Shown: one piece after another, positions 7,982 to 16,919 of the stretch
Position numbering within the stretch: the first letter of the stretch is position 1
How the letters are laid out: each line of letters starts with the position of its first letter
Assembly: GCF_001182745.1 (NCBI RefSeq)
Contig: NZ_LN868939.1
Span: forward strand, 1,178,001-1,242,000
Length of the DNA: 64,000 bases
DNA from: Nocardia farcinica
Lineage (GTDB): Bacteria > Actinomycetota > Actinomycetes > Mycobacteriales > Mycobacteriaceae
Reading direction: 5' to 3'
The notes under the pieces: generated by a model
Databases searched by the model: none
What the model was told of the DNA's origin: nothing
The model's input: only the letters and a program-made list of their open reading frames with translations
Position numbers and translations under genes: made by a program

Positions 7982-9388
7982 TCATTTCAGGACGTAGGGC
8001 GAGACCGAGCTGCGGTGTTCGCTGATGTCGAGCTTCTTGCCCAGCGGCGGGAAGGCGCGCTGCGGGCAGTTGGCGCGCTCGCACACCCGGCAGCCCGCGC
8101 CGATGGGGGTGGCCTTGACCTGGTCCAGGTCGATGCCGTCGGCGTAGACGACCCGGCTCGCGTGGCGCAGTTCGCATCCCAGGCCGATCGCGAAGGTCTT
8201 GCTGGGCTGGCCGTAGTGGGTGGCGCGCCGCTCGACGGTGCGCGCCACCCACAGGTACTTGCGACCGTCGGGCATCTGCGCGATCTGGGTCATGATCTTG
8301 CCCGGATAGGCGAAGGTCTCGTAGACGTTCCACAGCGGGCAGGTGCCGCCGCTGGAGGAGAAGTGGAACCCGGTGGCGGACTGCCGCTTGGACATGTTGC
8401 CCGCCCGGTCCACCCGCACGAACGAGAACGGCACCCCGCGCAGCGAGGGCCGCTGCAGGGTGGACAGCCGGTGGCAGATGGTCTCGTAGCTCTGGCTGAA
8501 GAACGCCGACAGCCGCTCGATGTCGTAGCGGAAGTCCTCGGCGATCTCGTGGAAGTGCGTGTAGGGCAGCACGGTGGCGGCGGCGAAGTAGTTCGCCAGG
8601 CCGAGCATGGCCAGCTTGCGGGTGTCCTCGGAGGCGAAATTGCCCTCGTCGACCAGCTTCTCCAGCAGGTCGCCGCATTCGAAGTAGGCCAGCTCGGCGG
8701 CCAGCTTGAAGGTGCGCTGCCCGCCGGACAGGTGCGGGGCGATCTCGAGCCTGCGGGTCTCGGGGTCGTAGCGGTGCAGCACGCCCTCGCCGAGATCGAT
8801 CCGCTCGATGATGCGCACGTCGTGCTCGCGCAGCAGCCGGGTGATCTCGGTGCTCACGTCCCCGCCGTGGAAGCGGATCCGAGCGGTGAGTTCCTCGGCG
8901 GCGGTGTCGAGTTCGTGGATGTAGTTCTGCCGCTGGTAGAAGTAGTCGCGCACTTCCTCGTGCGGCTTGCTGATGGTGGCGCTGCCCGCGCCGTCGGCGA
9001 AGCGGTCCTCGGTGGCCGCGGCCAGCTGGGCGCTGGTGTTGCGATACCGGTTGTGCATGGCCACCATCGCGCGGGCCAGGCTCGGGTGCGCGGACACCAT
9101 CTCGGCGATCTCCTGGGTGTCGGCCTCGATGCCGAGTTCCTGGTCCATCACCACCTCCTGCAACTCGGCGATGAGCCGGGTGTCGTCCTGGGAGGAGAAG
9201 AAGGTGGCGTCCACGCCGAACACTTCGCTGATCTTGAGCAGCACCGGCACCGTGAGCGGGCGGACGTCGTGTTCGATCTGGTTCAGGTAGCTGGCCGAGA
9301 TCTCGAGCTGCTGGGCCAGCGCGACCTGGCTCAGCCCGCGCTCGGTGCGCAGCTGTCGCAGCCGCGCGCCCACATAAGTCTTGGCCAT
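7982..9388 (-). CDS. ramB: RamB-type transcriptional regulator of acetate and glyoxylate metabolism
   Basis: 468 residues. The N-terminal XRE helix-turn-helix (about 8-62) begins KTYVGARLRQLRTERGLSQ and contains ISASYLNQIEHDVRPL. A long middle region follows, then the C-terminal short-chain-fatty-acid-regulator domain with the cysteine cluster GCELRHAS, GAGCRVCERANCPQRAFPPL. From memory this is very close to Rv0465c of M. tuberculosis and RamB of Corynebacterium, repressors of aceA and related genes. The same window carries aceA with RamB-like boxes in its promoter. The gene is co-directional with urtA, with 171 bp between them. Confidence 0.92.
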   Translation of the reverse strand: MAKTYVGARLRQLRTERGLSQVALAQQLEISASYLNQIEHDVRPLTVPVLLKISEVFGVDATFFSSQDDTRLIAELQEVVMDQELGIEADTQEIAEMVSAHPSLARAMVAMHNRYRNTSAQLAAATEDRFADGAGSATISKPHEEVRDYFYQRQNYIHELDTAAEELTARIRFHGGDVSTEITRLLREHDVRIIERIDLGEGVLHRYDPETRRLEIAPHLSGGQRTFKLAAELAYFECGDLLEKLVDEGNFASEDTRKLAMLGLANYFAAATVLPYTHFHEIAEDFRYDIERLSAFFSQSYETICHRLSTLQRPSLRGVPFSFVRVDRAGNMSKRQSATGFHFSSSGGTCPLWNVYETFAYPGKIMTQIAQMPDGRKYLWVARTVERRATHYGQPSKTFAIGLGCELRHASRVVYADGIDLDQVKATPIGAGCRVCERANCPQRAFPPLGKKLDISEHRSSVSPYVLK

Positions 9389-9394
9389 GCGACC

Positions 9395-9423
9395 AGCTTA
9401 GGATGTCTTCACAGCAGTGCCAA
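9395..9423 (-). promoter_or_regulatory. sigma-70-like promoter of ramB, leaderless arrangement
   Basis: On the minus strand: TTGGCA, 17-bp spacer, TAAGCT. The -10 ends only six bases before the ramB ATG, so transcription would start at or next to the start codon and the mRNA would be leaderless, as is common in actinobacteria. No ribosome-binding site is visible before ramB, which agrees. Confidence 0.5.
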
Positions 9424-9526
9424 TGTGAAATTAACAGGATGTGCGAGACCGCGGGGCGCGCCCGCGGCCGCGCGGTCCTGGCGTGGATCCGTGCGGATGT
9501 CGGTACCGGCGGTTACGGTCTGATTC

Positions 9527-11098
9527 GTGCTGTTCGCTGACGTGGTGCGGACCTCGGAGGCGGTGCGGGCCACCAGGTCGAGGAAGACGAAGGTCGCGGC
9601 GCTGGCGGAGCTGCTGCGCGCGGCGGAGTCCGCGGAGCTGGCCCCGGTGGTCGCGTGGCTGTCCGGTGAGCTGCGGCAGGGCCGCATCGGCACCGGCTGG
9701 CGCACGCTCACCGGGGTGCGCGTGCCACCGGCGCTGGACGCCGCGCTGGAGGTGGCGACGGTCGACGCGATCTTCGACGAACTGGCCGCCGTGTCGGGCG
9801 CCGGCTCGGGGAATCGCCGCAAGGAACTGCTGACCCGGCTGTGGTCGGCGGCGACCGGACCCGAACAGGAGTTCCTGCTGCGGCTGCTCACCGGGGAACT
9901 GCGGCAGGGCGCGCTCACCGCGTTGGTCGCCGAGGCGGTCGCCGCGGCCGCGGACGTGCCGGTCGAGCAGGTGCGCCGGGCCTACATGCTCTCCGGGCAG
10001 CTGCCCGTGACGGCGGAGGCCGCCCTGCGCGGTGGCGCGGCGGCGCTGGCGGAATTCCGGCTCGAGGTGGGCAGGCCGATCCAGCCGATGCTCGCCGCGC
10101 CGGGCGCCTCGCTCGAGGAGGCGATGACGGAGTTCGGCGGGGAGGTCAGCGTCGAGCACAAGCTCGACGGCGCGCGCATCCAGGTCCATCGCGACGGCGA
10201 CCGGATCGCGGTGTTCACCCGCACGCTGCGCGACATCACCGCGGGCGTCCCGGAACTGGTGGAGCTGGTGGCCCGGCTCGACTGCACCAGCGTGGTGCTC
10301 GACGGGGAGACGCTCGCGCTGACCGACGCGGGCCGCCCGCGCCCGTTCCAGGAGACGATGAGCCGCTTCGCCACCGCCGACCCCGCCCGCGCGGCCGAGG
10401 TCGACCTGCCGCCGGGCACGCCGGTGGTGCCGCCGGTGTCCTCGACGCGCGAACTGCTGCTGCACCCGTACTTCTTCGACTGCCTGCACCTGGACGGCCG
10501 CGACCTGCTCGACGCCCCGTTGTCCGAGCGCCGGGCCGCGCTGCTGGCGGTCGCGGGCGAACACGCCATCCCGGCGCTCATCCGGCCCGAGGCCGAGGCC
10601 GCCGCCGAGTACTTCGACGGCGCGCTGGCGGCCGGGCACGAGGGGCTGATGGTCAAGTCGCTGAGCGCGCCGTACGCGGCGGGCAGACGCGGGCGGTCCT
10701 GGCAGAAGATCAAGCCGACGCACACCCTCGACCTGCTCGTGCTCGGTGCGGAGTGGGGGTACGGGCGGCGCACCGGGTACCTGTCCAACCTGCACCTGGG
10801 CGCGCGCGATCCGCGCACCGGCGAGCCGGTGATGGTGGGCAAGACCTTCAAGGGCCTCACCGACGCCCTGCTGGCCTGGCAGACCGCGGAGTTCCCGCGC
10901 CACGAGCGGGCCCGCGACGAGCACACCGTGTACCTGTGGCCGGAGCTGGTGGTGGAGATCGCGCTGGACGGTGTGCAGGTGAGCCCGCGGTACCCCGGCG
11001 GCGTCGCGCTGCGGTTCGCGCGGGTGGTGCGCTATCGGCCCGACAAGACGCCCGACCAGGCCGACACCATCGATACCGTGCGCGGCCTGCTGCCCTGA
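9527..11098 (+). CDS. ligB: ATP-dependent DNA ligase (LigB type)
   Basis: 523 residues from a GTG. The N-terminal helical DNA-binding domain (1-185) resembles archaeal/eukaryotic ligase I. The nucleotidyltransferase core has motif I HKLDGARIQ with adenylated Lys212, motif III VVLDGETLAL, motif IV EGLMVKS and motif V WQKIKPTH. An OB domain ends with the motif VI-like region of VALRFARVVRYRPDK. This is the complete three-domain form corresponding to Rv3062, not the NHEJ ligase LigD. It is thought to seal nicks using ATP in addition to the NAD-dependent LigA. The neighbours give no functional hint. Confidence 0.93.
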   Translation: MLFADVVRTSEAVRATRSRKTKVAALAELLRAAESAELAPVVAWLSGELRQGRIGTGWRTLTGVRVPPALDAALEVATVDAIFDELAAVSGAGSGNRRKELLTRLWSAATGPEQEFLLRLLTGELRQGALTALVAEAVAAAADVPVEQVRRAYMLSGQLPVTAEAALRGGAAALAEFRLEVGRPIQPMLAAPGASLEEAMTEFGGEVSVEHKLDGARIQVHRDGDRIAVFTRTLRDITAGVPELVELVARLDCTSVVLDGETLALTDAGRPRPFQETMSRFATADPARAAEVDLPPGTPVVPPVSSTRELLLHPYFFDCLHLDGRDLLDAPLSERRAALLAVAGEHAIPALIRPEAEAAAEYFDGALAAGHEGLMVKSLSAPYAAGRRGRSWQKIKPTHTLDLLVLGAEWGYGRRTGYLSNLHLGARDPRTGEPVMVGKTFKGLTDALLAWQTAEFPRHERARDEHTVYLWPELVVEIALDGVQVSPRYPGGVALRFARVVRYRPDKTPDQADTIDTVRGLLP

Positions 11099-11192
11099 TC
11101 CGGTGGGGCGCGCACTTTAGCGCATCGGGGTGAACGCCCGACACGCGGCGACCGCCTGGCAGGCGAACAGACGGTTACCGCACACTGGAGAC

Positions 11193-12362
11193 GTGACCGC
11201 CGAATTACTGGTGCTGCTGATCGTCATCGCGACGGCACTCACATTCGATTTCACCAACGGCTTCCACGACACCGCCAACGCGATGGCCACCTCCATCGCC
11301 ACCGGGGCGCTGCGGCCACGCATCGCGGTGGCCCTCTCGGCGGCGCTGAACCTCATCGGCGCCTTCCTCTCGGTCGCGGTGGCCGCGACCGTCGCCAAGG
11401 GCATCGTCCAGCTCGACGCGGTGGGCGGGCAGGACCTGCTCGTGATCGTCTTCGCCGGGTTGGTCGGCGCGATTCTCTGGAACGTCTTCACCTGGTTGCT
11501 CGGCCTGCCGTCGAGCTCGTCGCACGCGCTGTTCGGCGGTCTCATCGGCGCCACCGTCGCCGCGCTCGGCTGGGGCGGGGTGATCTGGGCGTCGGGCTCC
11601 GAGGGCGTGCTGACCAAGATCGTGCTGCCCGCGGTGCTGGCGCCGGTGGTGGCCGCGCTGGTCTCGACCATCGGCACCTGGGGCGTGTACCGGGTCACCG
11701 CGTCCTCGGATCAGGCCAAGGTGCGCTCTGGCTTCCGCTGGGGGCAGGTGGGCTCGGCGTCGCTGGTCTCGCTGGCGCACGGCACCAACGACGCGCAGAA
11801 GACGATGGGCGTGATCTTCCTGGCGCTGGTCGCGCACGGCACGCTCACCAAGGACGACGAGATGCCGCTGTGGGTGATGGCCGCCTGCGCGTTCGCCATC
11901 GCCGCGGGCACCTACCTGGGCGGCTGGCGGATCATCCGCACCCTGGGCAAGGGCCTGGTGGAGATCGACTCGCCGCAGGGCCTGGCCGCGGAGTCCTCCT
12001 CGGCCGCGATCATCCTGACCTCCGCGCATTTCGGGCTGCCGCTCTCGACGACGCAGACCGCCACCGGCTCGATCCTGGGCAGCGGCATCGGCAAGGGCGC
12101 CGAGGTGCGCTGGGCGGTGATGGGCCGCATGGCGGTGGCCTGGCTGCTGACGCTGCCGATGGCCGGCCTGGCGGGCGCGATCTGCTGGGCCGTCGCCCAC
12201 CTGATCGGCGGGTTCGCGGGCGTGCTCGTGGTGTTCGCCGTGCTGGTGGTGCTGTGCACGCTGATGTGGGTGCGCTCGCGGCGCGACAAGGTCGACACCA
12301 CCAACGTCAACGAGTGGCCGGGCACCGGCGCGCACCCGACCCCCCGATCCCCCTCGCTGTAG
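11193..12362 (+). CDS. pitA: PiT family inorganic phosphate permease
   Basis: 389 residues. Both PiT signature repeats are present: FTNGFHDTANAMATSIATGAL near the start and SLAHGTNDAQKTMGVIF in the middle, plus the GLPSSSSHALFGGLIGA loop. About ten membrane segments. I chose the GTG at 11193 because its N-terminus TAELLVLLIVIATAL aligns with the family; a GTG at 11130 in frame would add 21 residues of unlike sequence. It probably moves metal-phosphate with protons and works constitutively at higher phosphate. The three following small genes match the M. tuberculosis pitA neighbourhood (Rv0543c-Rv0545c). Confidence 0.93.
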   Translation: MTAELLVLLIVIATALTFDFTNGFHDTANAMATSIATGALRPRIAVALSAALNLIGAFLSVAVAATVAKGIVQLDAVGGQDLLVIVFAGLVGAILWNVFTWLLGLPSSSSHALFGGLIGATVAALGWGGVIWASGSEGVLTKIVLPAVLAPVVAALVSTIGTWGVYRVTASSDQAKVRSGFRWGQVGSASLVSLAHGTNDAQKTMGVIFLALVAHGTLTKDDEMPLWVMAACAFAIAAGTYLGGWRIIRTLGKGLVEIDSPQGLAAESSSAAIILTSAHFGLPLSTTQTATGSILGSGIGKGAEVRWAVMGRMAVAWLLTLPMAGLAGAICWAVAHLIGGFAGVLVVFAVLVVLCTLMWVRSRRDKVDTTNVNEWPGTGAHPTPRSPSL

Positions 12363-12374
12363 AAGGAGTCCGCA

Positions 12375-12656
12375 GTGCACACCCTCGCCACGAACCTGTC
12401 CGCACTGTGGCAGGTCGTCGTCGCCGCGCTGGTGCTCGGCGCGGGCCTGCCGATCGTCTTCGCGCTCGGCGTGCGTTGGTGGTCGGCGGCGGCTACCGTC
12501 GATGCCGAGGGCGGGATCACCCGGCGCAACCACGTCGCCGCCGCGGGCGCGTACCTCTGCTTCGCGCTGATCGTCGCGGCGATCGTCACCGGAATCCTCT
12601 ACACCGCCAAGGCCTTCCTGGCCGCGCGGTTCGGCATCCACCTGTTCGGAGAGTGA
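12375..12656 (+). CDS. small two-segment membrane protein next to pitA
   Basis: 93 residues from a GTG preceded by AGAAGGAG. There are two hydrophobic segments, about 10-35 and 52-78, with a short loop containing DAEGGITRRNHVA. Size and position match the small transmembrane protein beside pitA in mycobacteria (Rv0544c). Twelve bases separate it from pitA, so it is most likely co-transcribed. Its role is unknown; an accessory of phosphate transport is inference from conserved adjacency. Confidence 0.82.
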   Translation: MHTLATNLSALWQVVVAALVLGAGLPIVFALGVRWWSAAATVDAEGGITRRNHVAAAGAYLCFALIVAAIVTGILYTAKAFLAARFGIHLFGE

Positions 12657-12666
12657 GGGGCGCACC

Positions 12667-13002
12667 GTGACCGAGTCGGCATCCGACACCACCAGGCCGA
12701 AGGTTCTCGGCCGTATTCTCGGCTGGCTGCGGGCGGGCTATCCGCAGGGCGTGCCGCAGTCGGACTACGTCGCGCTGTTCGCGGTGCTGCACCGGCACCT
12801 CACCGACTACGAGGTGGTCACGGTCGCCGAGGAACTGGTGCGCGACAACCCGGAGTCGACCATCACCCACGACGACATCGTGGCGGCCATCGCCCGCTTC
12901 GCCAAGGAGCAGCCCGACCCGCACGACGTGGCCCGGGTGGCCGCGCACCTGGCGGCGGGTGGGTGGCCGCTGGCCCAGCCCCCGGCCGACGACCCGGACT
13001 GA
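12667..13002 (+). CDS. DUF3349 protein, first of two tandem copies
   Basis: 111 residues. The DUF3349 core LGWLRAGYPQGVPQSDYVALFAVLHRHLTDYEV is followed by a helix and the short DPHDVARVAAHL tail. It follows the small membrane gene by 10 bp. The fold known from mycobacterial relatives is a small helical bundle without an assigned function. This copy has a longer N-terminus and a more acidic tail than the second. Confidence 0.85.
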   Translation: MTESASDTTRPKVLGRILGWLRAGYPQGVPQSDYVALFAVLHRHLTDYEVVTVAEELVRDNPESTITHDDIVAAIARFAKEQPDPHDVARVAAHLAAGGWPLAQPPADDPD

Positions 13003-13016
13003 GGAAGCGGTGCGTC

Positions 13017-13295
13017 GTGCCCCCGTTCCTCCAGGCCATCATCGACTGGTTGCGGGCCGGCTACCCGGAGGGCGTGCCGGAATCGGACTACATCCCGCTG
13101 CTCGCGGTGCTGCGCCGCCGACTCTCCGACGACGAGGTGGCCGAGATCGCGTCCGCGGTCTACGGTTCCGGCGACCGCACCGACATCCAGGTGCTCATCA
13201 CCAAGGTCACCAACGAGATGCCCTCGGAACAGGATGTCGCCCGCGTGCAGGAGCGGCTGGCGGGCCGGGAGTGGCCGGAATCGGAGCGGCCCTAG
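13017..13295 (+). CDS. DUF3349 protein, second tandem copy
   Basis: 92 residues from a GTG at 13017, with GAGGA overlapping the end of the first copy. FLQAIIDWLRAGYPEGVPESDYIPLLAVL is nearly the same as the first copy and closer to mycobacterial Rv0543c, so this looks like the orthologue and the upstream gene a paralogue made by local duplication. Its TAG stop forms a CTAG palindrome shared with the stop of the convergent sugar-kinase gene. Confidence 0.82.
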   Translation: MPPFLQAIIDWLRAGYPEGVPESDYIPLLAVLRRRLSDDEVAEIASAVYGSGDRTDIQVLITKVTNEMPSEQDVARVQERLAGREWPESERP

Positions 13296-14224
13296 CGCGG
13301 GTCGAGTTCTTCGATGCGCACGGTGGGCGCCAGTTCGGTGCGCAAACCGCGGTCGATCTCGCCCGCCACCGGGATGACCACCGCCGCGGCGGCCGTCGCG
13401 ACCGCGTCGGTGAGGATCGCGGGCCAGTCCGGTTCGCCGCCGCCGGCCAGCGCCGCGATCACCGCGGCCGCCGCGGAATCACCCGCCCCGGTGGGGTTGC
13501 CCGCCAGCGGCTGCGGTAGCCCGCCCCACCAGGCGCCCTCCGGGGTGACCGCCACCATGCCGCGCGCACCCCGGGTGGCGACCACCGCCCGCACGCCCGC
13601 GTCCACCAGCGGCCGGGCGGCGCGCACCACCTCCCGCGCGGTCTGCGGCTCGTCGCCGGTGAGAAAGGTCAGCTCGGCGGCATTGGGCATGAGAACCACG
13701 CCGGGCACCTTCGCGACCAGCCGCAGCGCCTCGTCCTCCACATCGCAGATCGTGGGCACCCCCGCGGCGACGGCGCTGTCGGCGATCTGCGCGGGCAGTC
13801 CGGCGTCGATCCCGCCGGGCAGCGACCCGGAGATCACCAGCCCGCCGAGATCGGGCAGCAGGCCCGCCACCCGGACCGCCAGCTGCTCGCAGGCGTGCGG
13901 GTTCGACACCCGCGCACCGGGCTCGGCCAGCGCGGTCGCGGTGCCGTCGTCGGATTCGCTGATCACCACCGTGCGCCGGACCCAGGGCAGCGCGTGCACG
14001 AAATCGACCGGCAGCTCCAGTTCGGCCGCGGCCGCGAAGGCGTGATCGGCGAATCCCGTCGCGCGCGCGTAACGGCCGAGCTGGTTGAGCACCCGCGTCA
14101 CGTTGATGCCCTTGCCGCCGATACGCTGCTCGACCGAACGCACCCGGTGGGCCCGCCCGCGCTCGAACCGCTCGACCCGGTAGGTCGTGTCGTACGCGGG
14201 ATTCATTGTCACAGTGAGGATCAC
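13292..14224 (-). CDS. PfkB family kinase, 1-phosphofructokinase type
   Basis: 310 residues. It begins MILTVTMNPAYDTTY, as 1-phosphofructokinases and tagatose-6-phosphate kinases do. The substrate motif IGGKGINVTRVL is near residue 40, and the ATP-site anion hole with catalytic Asp, NPTGAGDSAAAAV, near 250. The GTG at 14224 fits the family start; a GTG three codons earlier is possible. No PTS fructose permease gene is adjacent, which leaves the sugar phosphate open. It stands alone between convergent DUF3349 and co-directional xdhC, and its stop overlaps that of the DUF3349 gene. Confidence 0.85.
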   Translation of the reverse strand: MILTVTMNPAYDTTYRVERFERGRAHRVRSVEQRIGGKGINVTRVLNQLGRYARATGFADHAFAAAAELELPVDFVHALPWVRRTVVISESDDGTATALAEPGARVSNPHACEQLAVRVAGLLPDLGGLVISGSLPGGIDAGLPAQIADSAVAAGVPTICDVEDEALRLVAKVPGVVLMPNAAELTFLTGDEPQTAREVVRAARPLVDAGVRAVVATRGARGMVAVTPEGAWWGGLPQPLAGNPTGAGDSAAAAVIAALAGGGEPDWPAILTDAVATAAAAVVIPVAGEIDRGLRTELAPTVRIEELDPR

Positions 14225-14311
14225 GGTAACCACTGTCCACGTCTGGGCACCCCGCGCAACTGTCGCCCGTCATAGCCCGCCGGGGTGCGGATCGGCTACT
14301 GGTCGGGAGAA

Positions 14312-15352
14312 CTACAGTCCCACAGTGGCTTTCCCCTCGAAAGCGCCGACCGGGCGGATCATTCCGGTGTCCTCGCGGCCCGGCGTCCCCGCGCGCCCGG
14401 ACCGGACCGCCAGCAGTTCGGCCGCGATCGCGACGGCCGTCTCGGCGGCGGTGCGGGCGCCGACGTCCAGACCGGCGGGGGAATGCAGCCGCGCGAGCGT
14501 CGTCTCGTCGAACCCGCCCGCGCGCAGGTCCTCGAGCCGTCGCAGGTGCGCCGAATACGAGCCCGCCGCACCGAGGTAGCCCAGTTCGGGCAGCCGCAGG
14601 GCCACGGTGAGCAGCGGGATCTCGAACTTGGGGTCGGGCAGCAGTACCACGATCGCGGTGCTCGCGTCGATCTCGTCGGCCGCGGCGAGGGTGTTGAGGT
14701 AGCGGTGCGGCCAGTCGACCACCACCTCCGCGCCCGGGTAGGCCTCCGGCCTGGCGAACTCCTCGCGGGAATCGCAGACGGTGACGCGGTAGCCGAGCAT
14801 CCTGGCCTGGGTGGCCAGCGCCGCCGCGTAGGAGTTGGCGCCGAAGATGATCAGGCGCGGCGCGGGTGCGAACGAGGCGACGAAGATGTCGGATTCGGGC
14901 AGGGCGACCAATTCGGTGTTGTGCCGCTTGTCGGTGATGAGGTGCTGGCCGATCAGGTCGGTGTCGGGGTTCCAGACCACGGTGAACACGGTGACCCGCC
15001 GGTTGGCGGCGATCTCGGCGGCGACGGTGGGGAATTCGGGAAAGTCGTGCTGGGAGAAGGGTTCGGCGAAGACGTCGATGCTGCCGCCCGCCTCCAACCC
15101 GGGCTCGCCGGGCGGCACGGACAGCCGGTGCATGGCCCGGTGGCCGGTGCGCGCCGCGCTCGCGGCGGCCTCGCGGATGCTGTTGTCGAGCGTGCCGCCC
15201 AGCCCCGCGCCGAAGACGGCGCCGTCGGCGTCGACCAGCATGGCCGTGCCGACCGGCAGCCGCTCACCGCCCGCCGCCCGCACCACGGTGGCCAGACCAC
15301 CCGTGCGGCCCGAATACCACACCCGCAAGAGGTCGTCGACGATGTCGCGCAT
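14312..15352 (-). CDS. XdhC family molybdenum cofactor chaperone
   Basis: 346 residues. The N-terminal XdhC/CoxI domain has a TGGLATVVRAAGGERLPVGTAMLV segment that resembles the cofactor-handling motif. A Rossmann domain (about 170-300) contains LIIFGANSYAAALATQARMLG. XdhC proteins bind molybdenum cofactor, promote its sulfuration and insert it into xanthine dehydrogenase. The gene follows the MobA-like gene by 17 bp and faces away from the purine operon that encodes xanthine dehydrogenase, the obvious client. Relatives often have Cys where the motif here has Thr/Met, so residue use differs from proteobacterial XdhC. Confidence 0.85.
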   Translation of the reverse strand: MRDIVDDLLRVWYSGRTGGLATVVRAAGGERLPVGTAMLVDADGAVFGAGLGGTLDNSIREAAASAARTGHRAMHRLSVPPGEPGLEAGGSIDVFAEPFSQHDFPEFPTVAAEIAANRRVTVFTVVWNPDTDLIGQHLITDKRHNTELVALPESDIFVASFAPAPRLIIFGANSYAAALATQARMLGYRVTVCDSREEFARPEAYPGAEVVVDWPHRYLNTLAAADEIDASTAIVVLLPDPKFEIPLLTVALRLPELGYLGAAGSYSAHLRRLEDLRAGGFDETTLARLHSPAGLDVGARTAAETAVAIAAELLAVRSGRAGTPGREDTGMIRPVGAFEGKATVGL

Positions 15353-15369
15353 GCAGTTCTCAACTCCAC

Positions 15370-15936
15370 TCAGTGTGCGGTGGCCGGGAAATCGTGATCG
15401 ACTCCAGTCGCCAGATCGTCGCACGTGACGCACACCATATCGCTCCTGGACGCGGTATAGGTCCCGGCACCTCGATCTGCTGTGGCCATCGCGAGCGCCC
15501 CGGCCCAGTGCTTGTGCTCCATCACAACCGGATGCCCCGGCGTGCCCGCGAAAACGGCTCTGGCCAGCCCGCTCGGTGCGTGGAGCGCGGCCTCGACAAC
15601 CCGGGCGACGACGGCGGCGCCGACATCGGGGGTGTCCACCGGCATGATCACCGCGTAGTCACCGCCCGCCGCGGCGCGCAACCCCGCCCGCAGTGAGGCC
15701 GACAGCCCCCGGGCCCAGTCGGGCGCCCAGACCGGGGTCGCCTCCGGAGGCAGGTCCAGCGCGTGCGGGTGCGGGCCGGTGGCGCCGAGCACGACGACCA
15801 CCCGCTCGCAGCCGCCGCCGTGCAGGGCCGCGATGGCCGAACGCAGCCAGGCGCCGCCCTCGGCGAGCGCCTTGGGACGGCCGTAGCGGGTTCCCGCGCC
15901 CGCGGCGAGCACGATGCCGACGCGGGATACTGCCAT
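15370..15936 (-). CDS. MobA-like (MocA type) NTP transferase for molybdenum cofactor
   Basis: 188 residues. The N-terminal GIVLAAGAGTRYGRPKAL is the signature of nucleotidyltransferases, here of the MocA/MobA-like branch. VIMPVDTPDVGAAVV carries the metal-binding Asp. MocA makes the cytosine dinucleotide form of molybdenum cofactor in enterobacteria; whether this one uses CTP or GTP cannot be read from sequence. It heads a two-gene transcript with xdhC, divergent from uraD, and probably finishes the cofactor of the xanthine dehydrogenase encoded nearby. Confidence 0.82.
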   Translation of the reverse strand: MAVSRVGIVLAAGAGTRYGRPKALAEGGAWLRSAIAALHGGGCERVVVVLGATGPHPHALDLPPEATPVWAPDWARGLSASLRAGLRAAAGGDYAVIMPVDTPDVGAAVVARVVEAALHAPSGLARAVFAGTPGHPVVMEHKHWAGALAMATADRGAGTYTASRSDMVCVTCDDLATGVDHDFPATAH

Positions 15937-16068
15937 GCCGGTCACCGTAATCACGGATCGTTGCTTGTGGGTTACACACGGGCGGCGGAACGGCGTAGGC
16001 CCGACACGCCGGAGCATCCATCCGTCCCTGCGCTGGCGCCGGGCGGTCGCGTCACCGATGCTGGACCG

Positions 16069-16587
16069 ATGACGCACCCCGCACCGGCGGGTACCGCCGC
16101 CTTCGACGCGCTGCCGGCGGCCGCGGCCACCGCGGCGCTGCTCGAGGTCTGCGCGTCGCCGGAATGGGCGCGCCGGGTGGTCGCCGGTCGCCCCTACGGC
16201 ACCGCCGAGCGGCTGTACGCCGCGGCCGAGCGGGTGCTCGCCGACCTGCCGGAGCGCGAGATCGACCGGGCGCTGGCCGGGCATCCCCGCATCGGCGAAC
16301 AGCCGGGCGGCGCGGCCGCGTCCCACGAGCAGGCGGGCGTGGCGGGCGCCGACGCCGCGACGCGCGCGGCACTGGCCGCCGGGAACCGGGCCTACGAGCG
16401 CCGCTTCGGCCGGATCTACCTGGTGAGCGCCGCGGGTCGGTCGGCCGACGAGCTGCTCGCGATCCTCGAGGCCCGCCTGCGCAACGACCCGGAAGTCGAA
16501 AAACGCGTCGTCCGAGAGGAATTGGCGAAGATCAATCGGCTCCGGCTGGCCCGCCTGCCTGCCGTCACGGGAGAGGACCCGGTATGA
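16069..16587 (+). CDS. uraD: OHCU decarboxylase UraD
   Basis: 172 residues. It converts 2-oxo-4-hydroxy-4-carboxy-5-ureidoimidazoline to S-allantoin. The catalytic HPRIGE motif is at about 77-82, followed by SHEQAGV where most family members have SxxEQ. The C-terminus FGRIYLVSAAGRSADELLAIL is typical. The ATG at 16069 is chosen from the family length of about 165-175. It is the first gene of the purine-degradation operon, and its stop overlaps the uraH start (ATGA). Confidence 0.92.
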   Translation: MTHPAPAGTAAFDALPAAAATAALLEVCASPEWARRVVAGRPYGTAERLYAAAERVLADLPEREIDRALAGHPRIGEQPGGAAASHEQAGVAGADAATRAALAAGNRAYERRFGRIYLVSAAGRSADELLAILEARLRNDPEVEKRVVREELAKINRLRLARLPAVTGEDPV

Positions 16588-16913
16588 GCACACCCGGTAC
16601 GAGCACACTCAGTACCCACGTGCTGGACGCCGTGCGCGGCGTCCCTGCCGCCGGGGTCGCCGTCACGCTGTACGCCGGAGCCGAACCGGTCGCCTCGGGC
16701 GCGACCGACGCCGACGGACGCATCGGCGGGCTCGCCGAGGTGTCGCCGGGGACCTACCGCCTGGTGTTCGACACCGGCGCGTATTTCGCCGCGCAGGGCA
16801 CACCGACCTTCTACCCGGAGGTCGCGATCACCTTCGCGGTGACCGAGGAACGTCACCACCACGTGCCGTTGCTGCTGTCGCCCTTCGCTTTTTCCACCTA
16901 CCGAGGGAGTTGA
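16584..16913 (+). CDS. uraH: 5-hydroxyisourate hydrolase (transthyretin-like)
   Basis: 109 residues. It contains LSTHVLDAVRGVPA at the N-terminus with the catalytic His, the internal FYPEVAITF and the invariant C-terminal YRGS tetrapeptide. It hydrolyses the uricase product 5-hydroxyisourate to OHCU, the UraD substrate. It acts as a cytoplasmic homotetramer. The start codon overlaps the uraD stop by four bases, and uricase follows six bases later. Confidence 0.95.
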   Translation: MSTPGTSTLSTHVLDAVRGVPAAGVAVTLYAGAEPVASGATDADGRIGGLAEVSPGTYRLVFDTGAYFAAQGTPTFYPEVAITFAVTEERHHHVPLLLSPFAFSTYRGS

Positions 16914-16919
16914 GCGCCC

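Noticed and set aside
8015..9523. 502-codon plus-strand ORF over ramB
   Set aside because: Antisense shadow of ramB with no domain or ribosome-binding site.
15937..16068. Possible inverted GTAA...TTAC element between the MobA-like gene and uraD as an urate-regulator operator
   Set aside because: The arms differ in length and sequence, and no urate-responsive MarR-type regulator gene is present.
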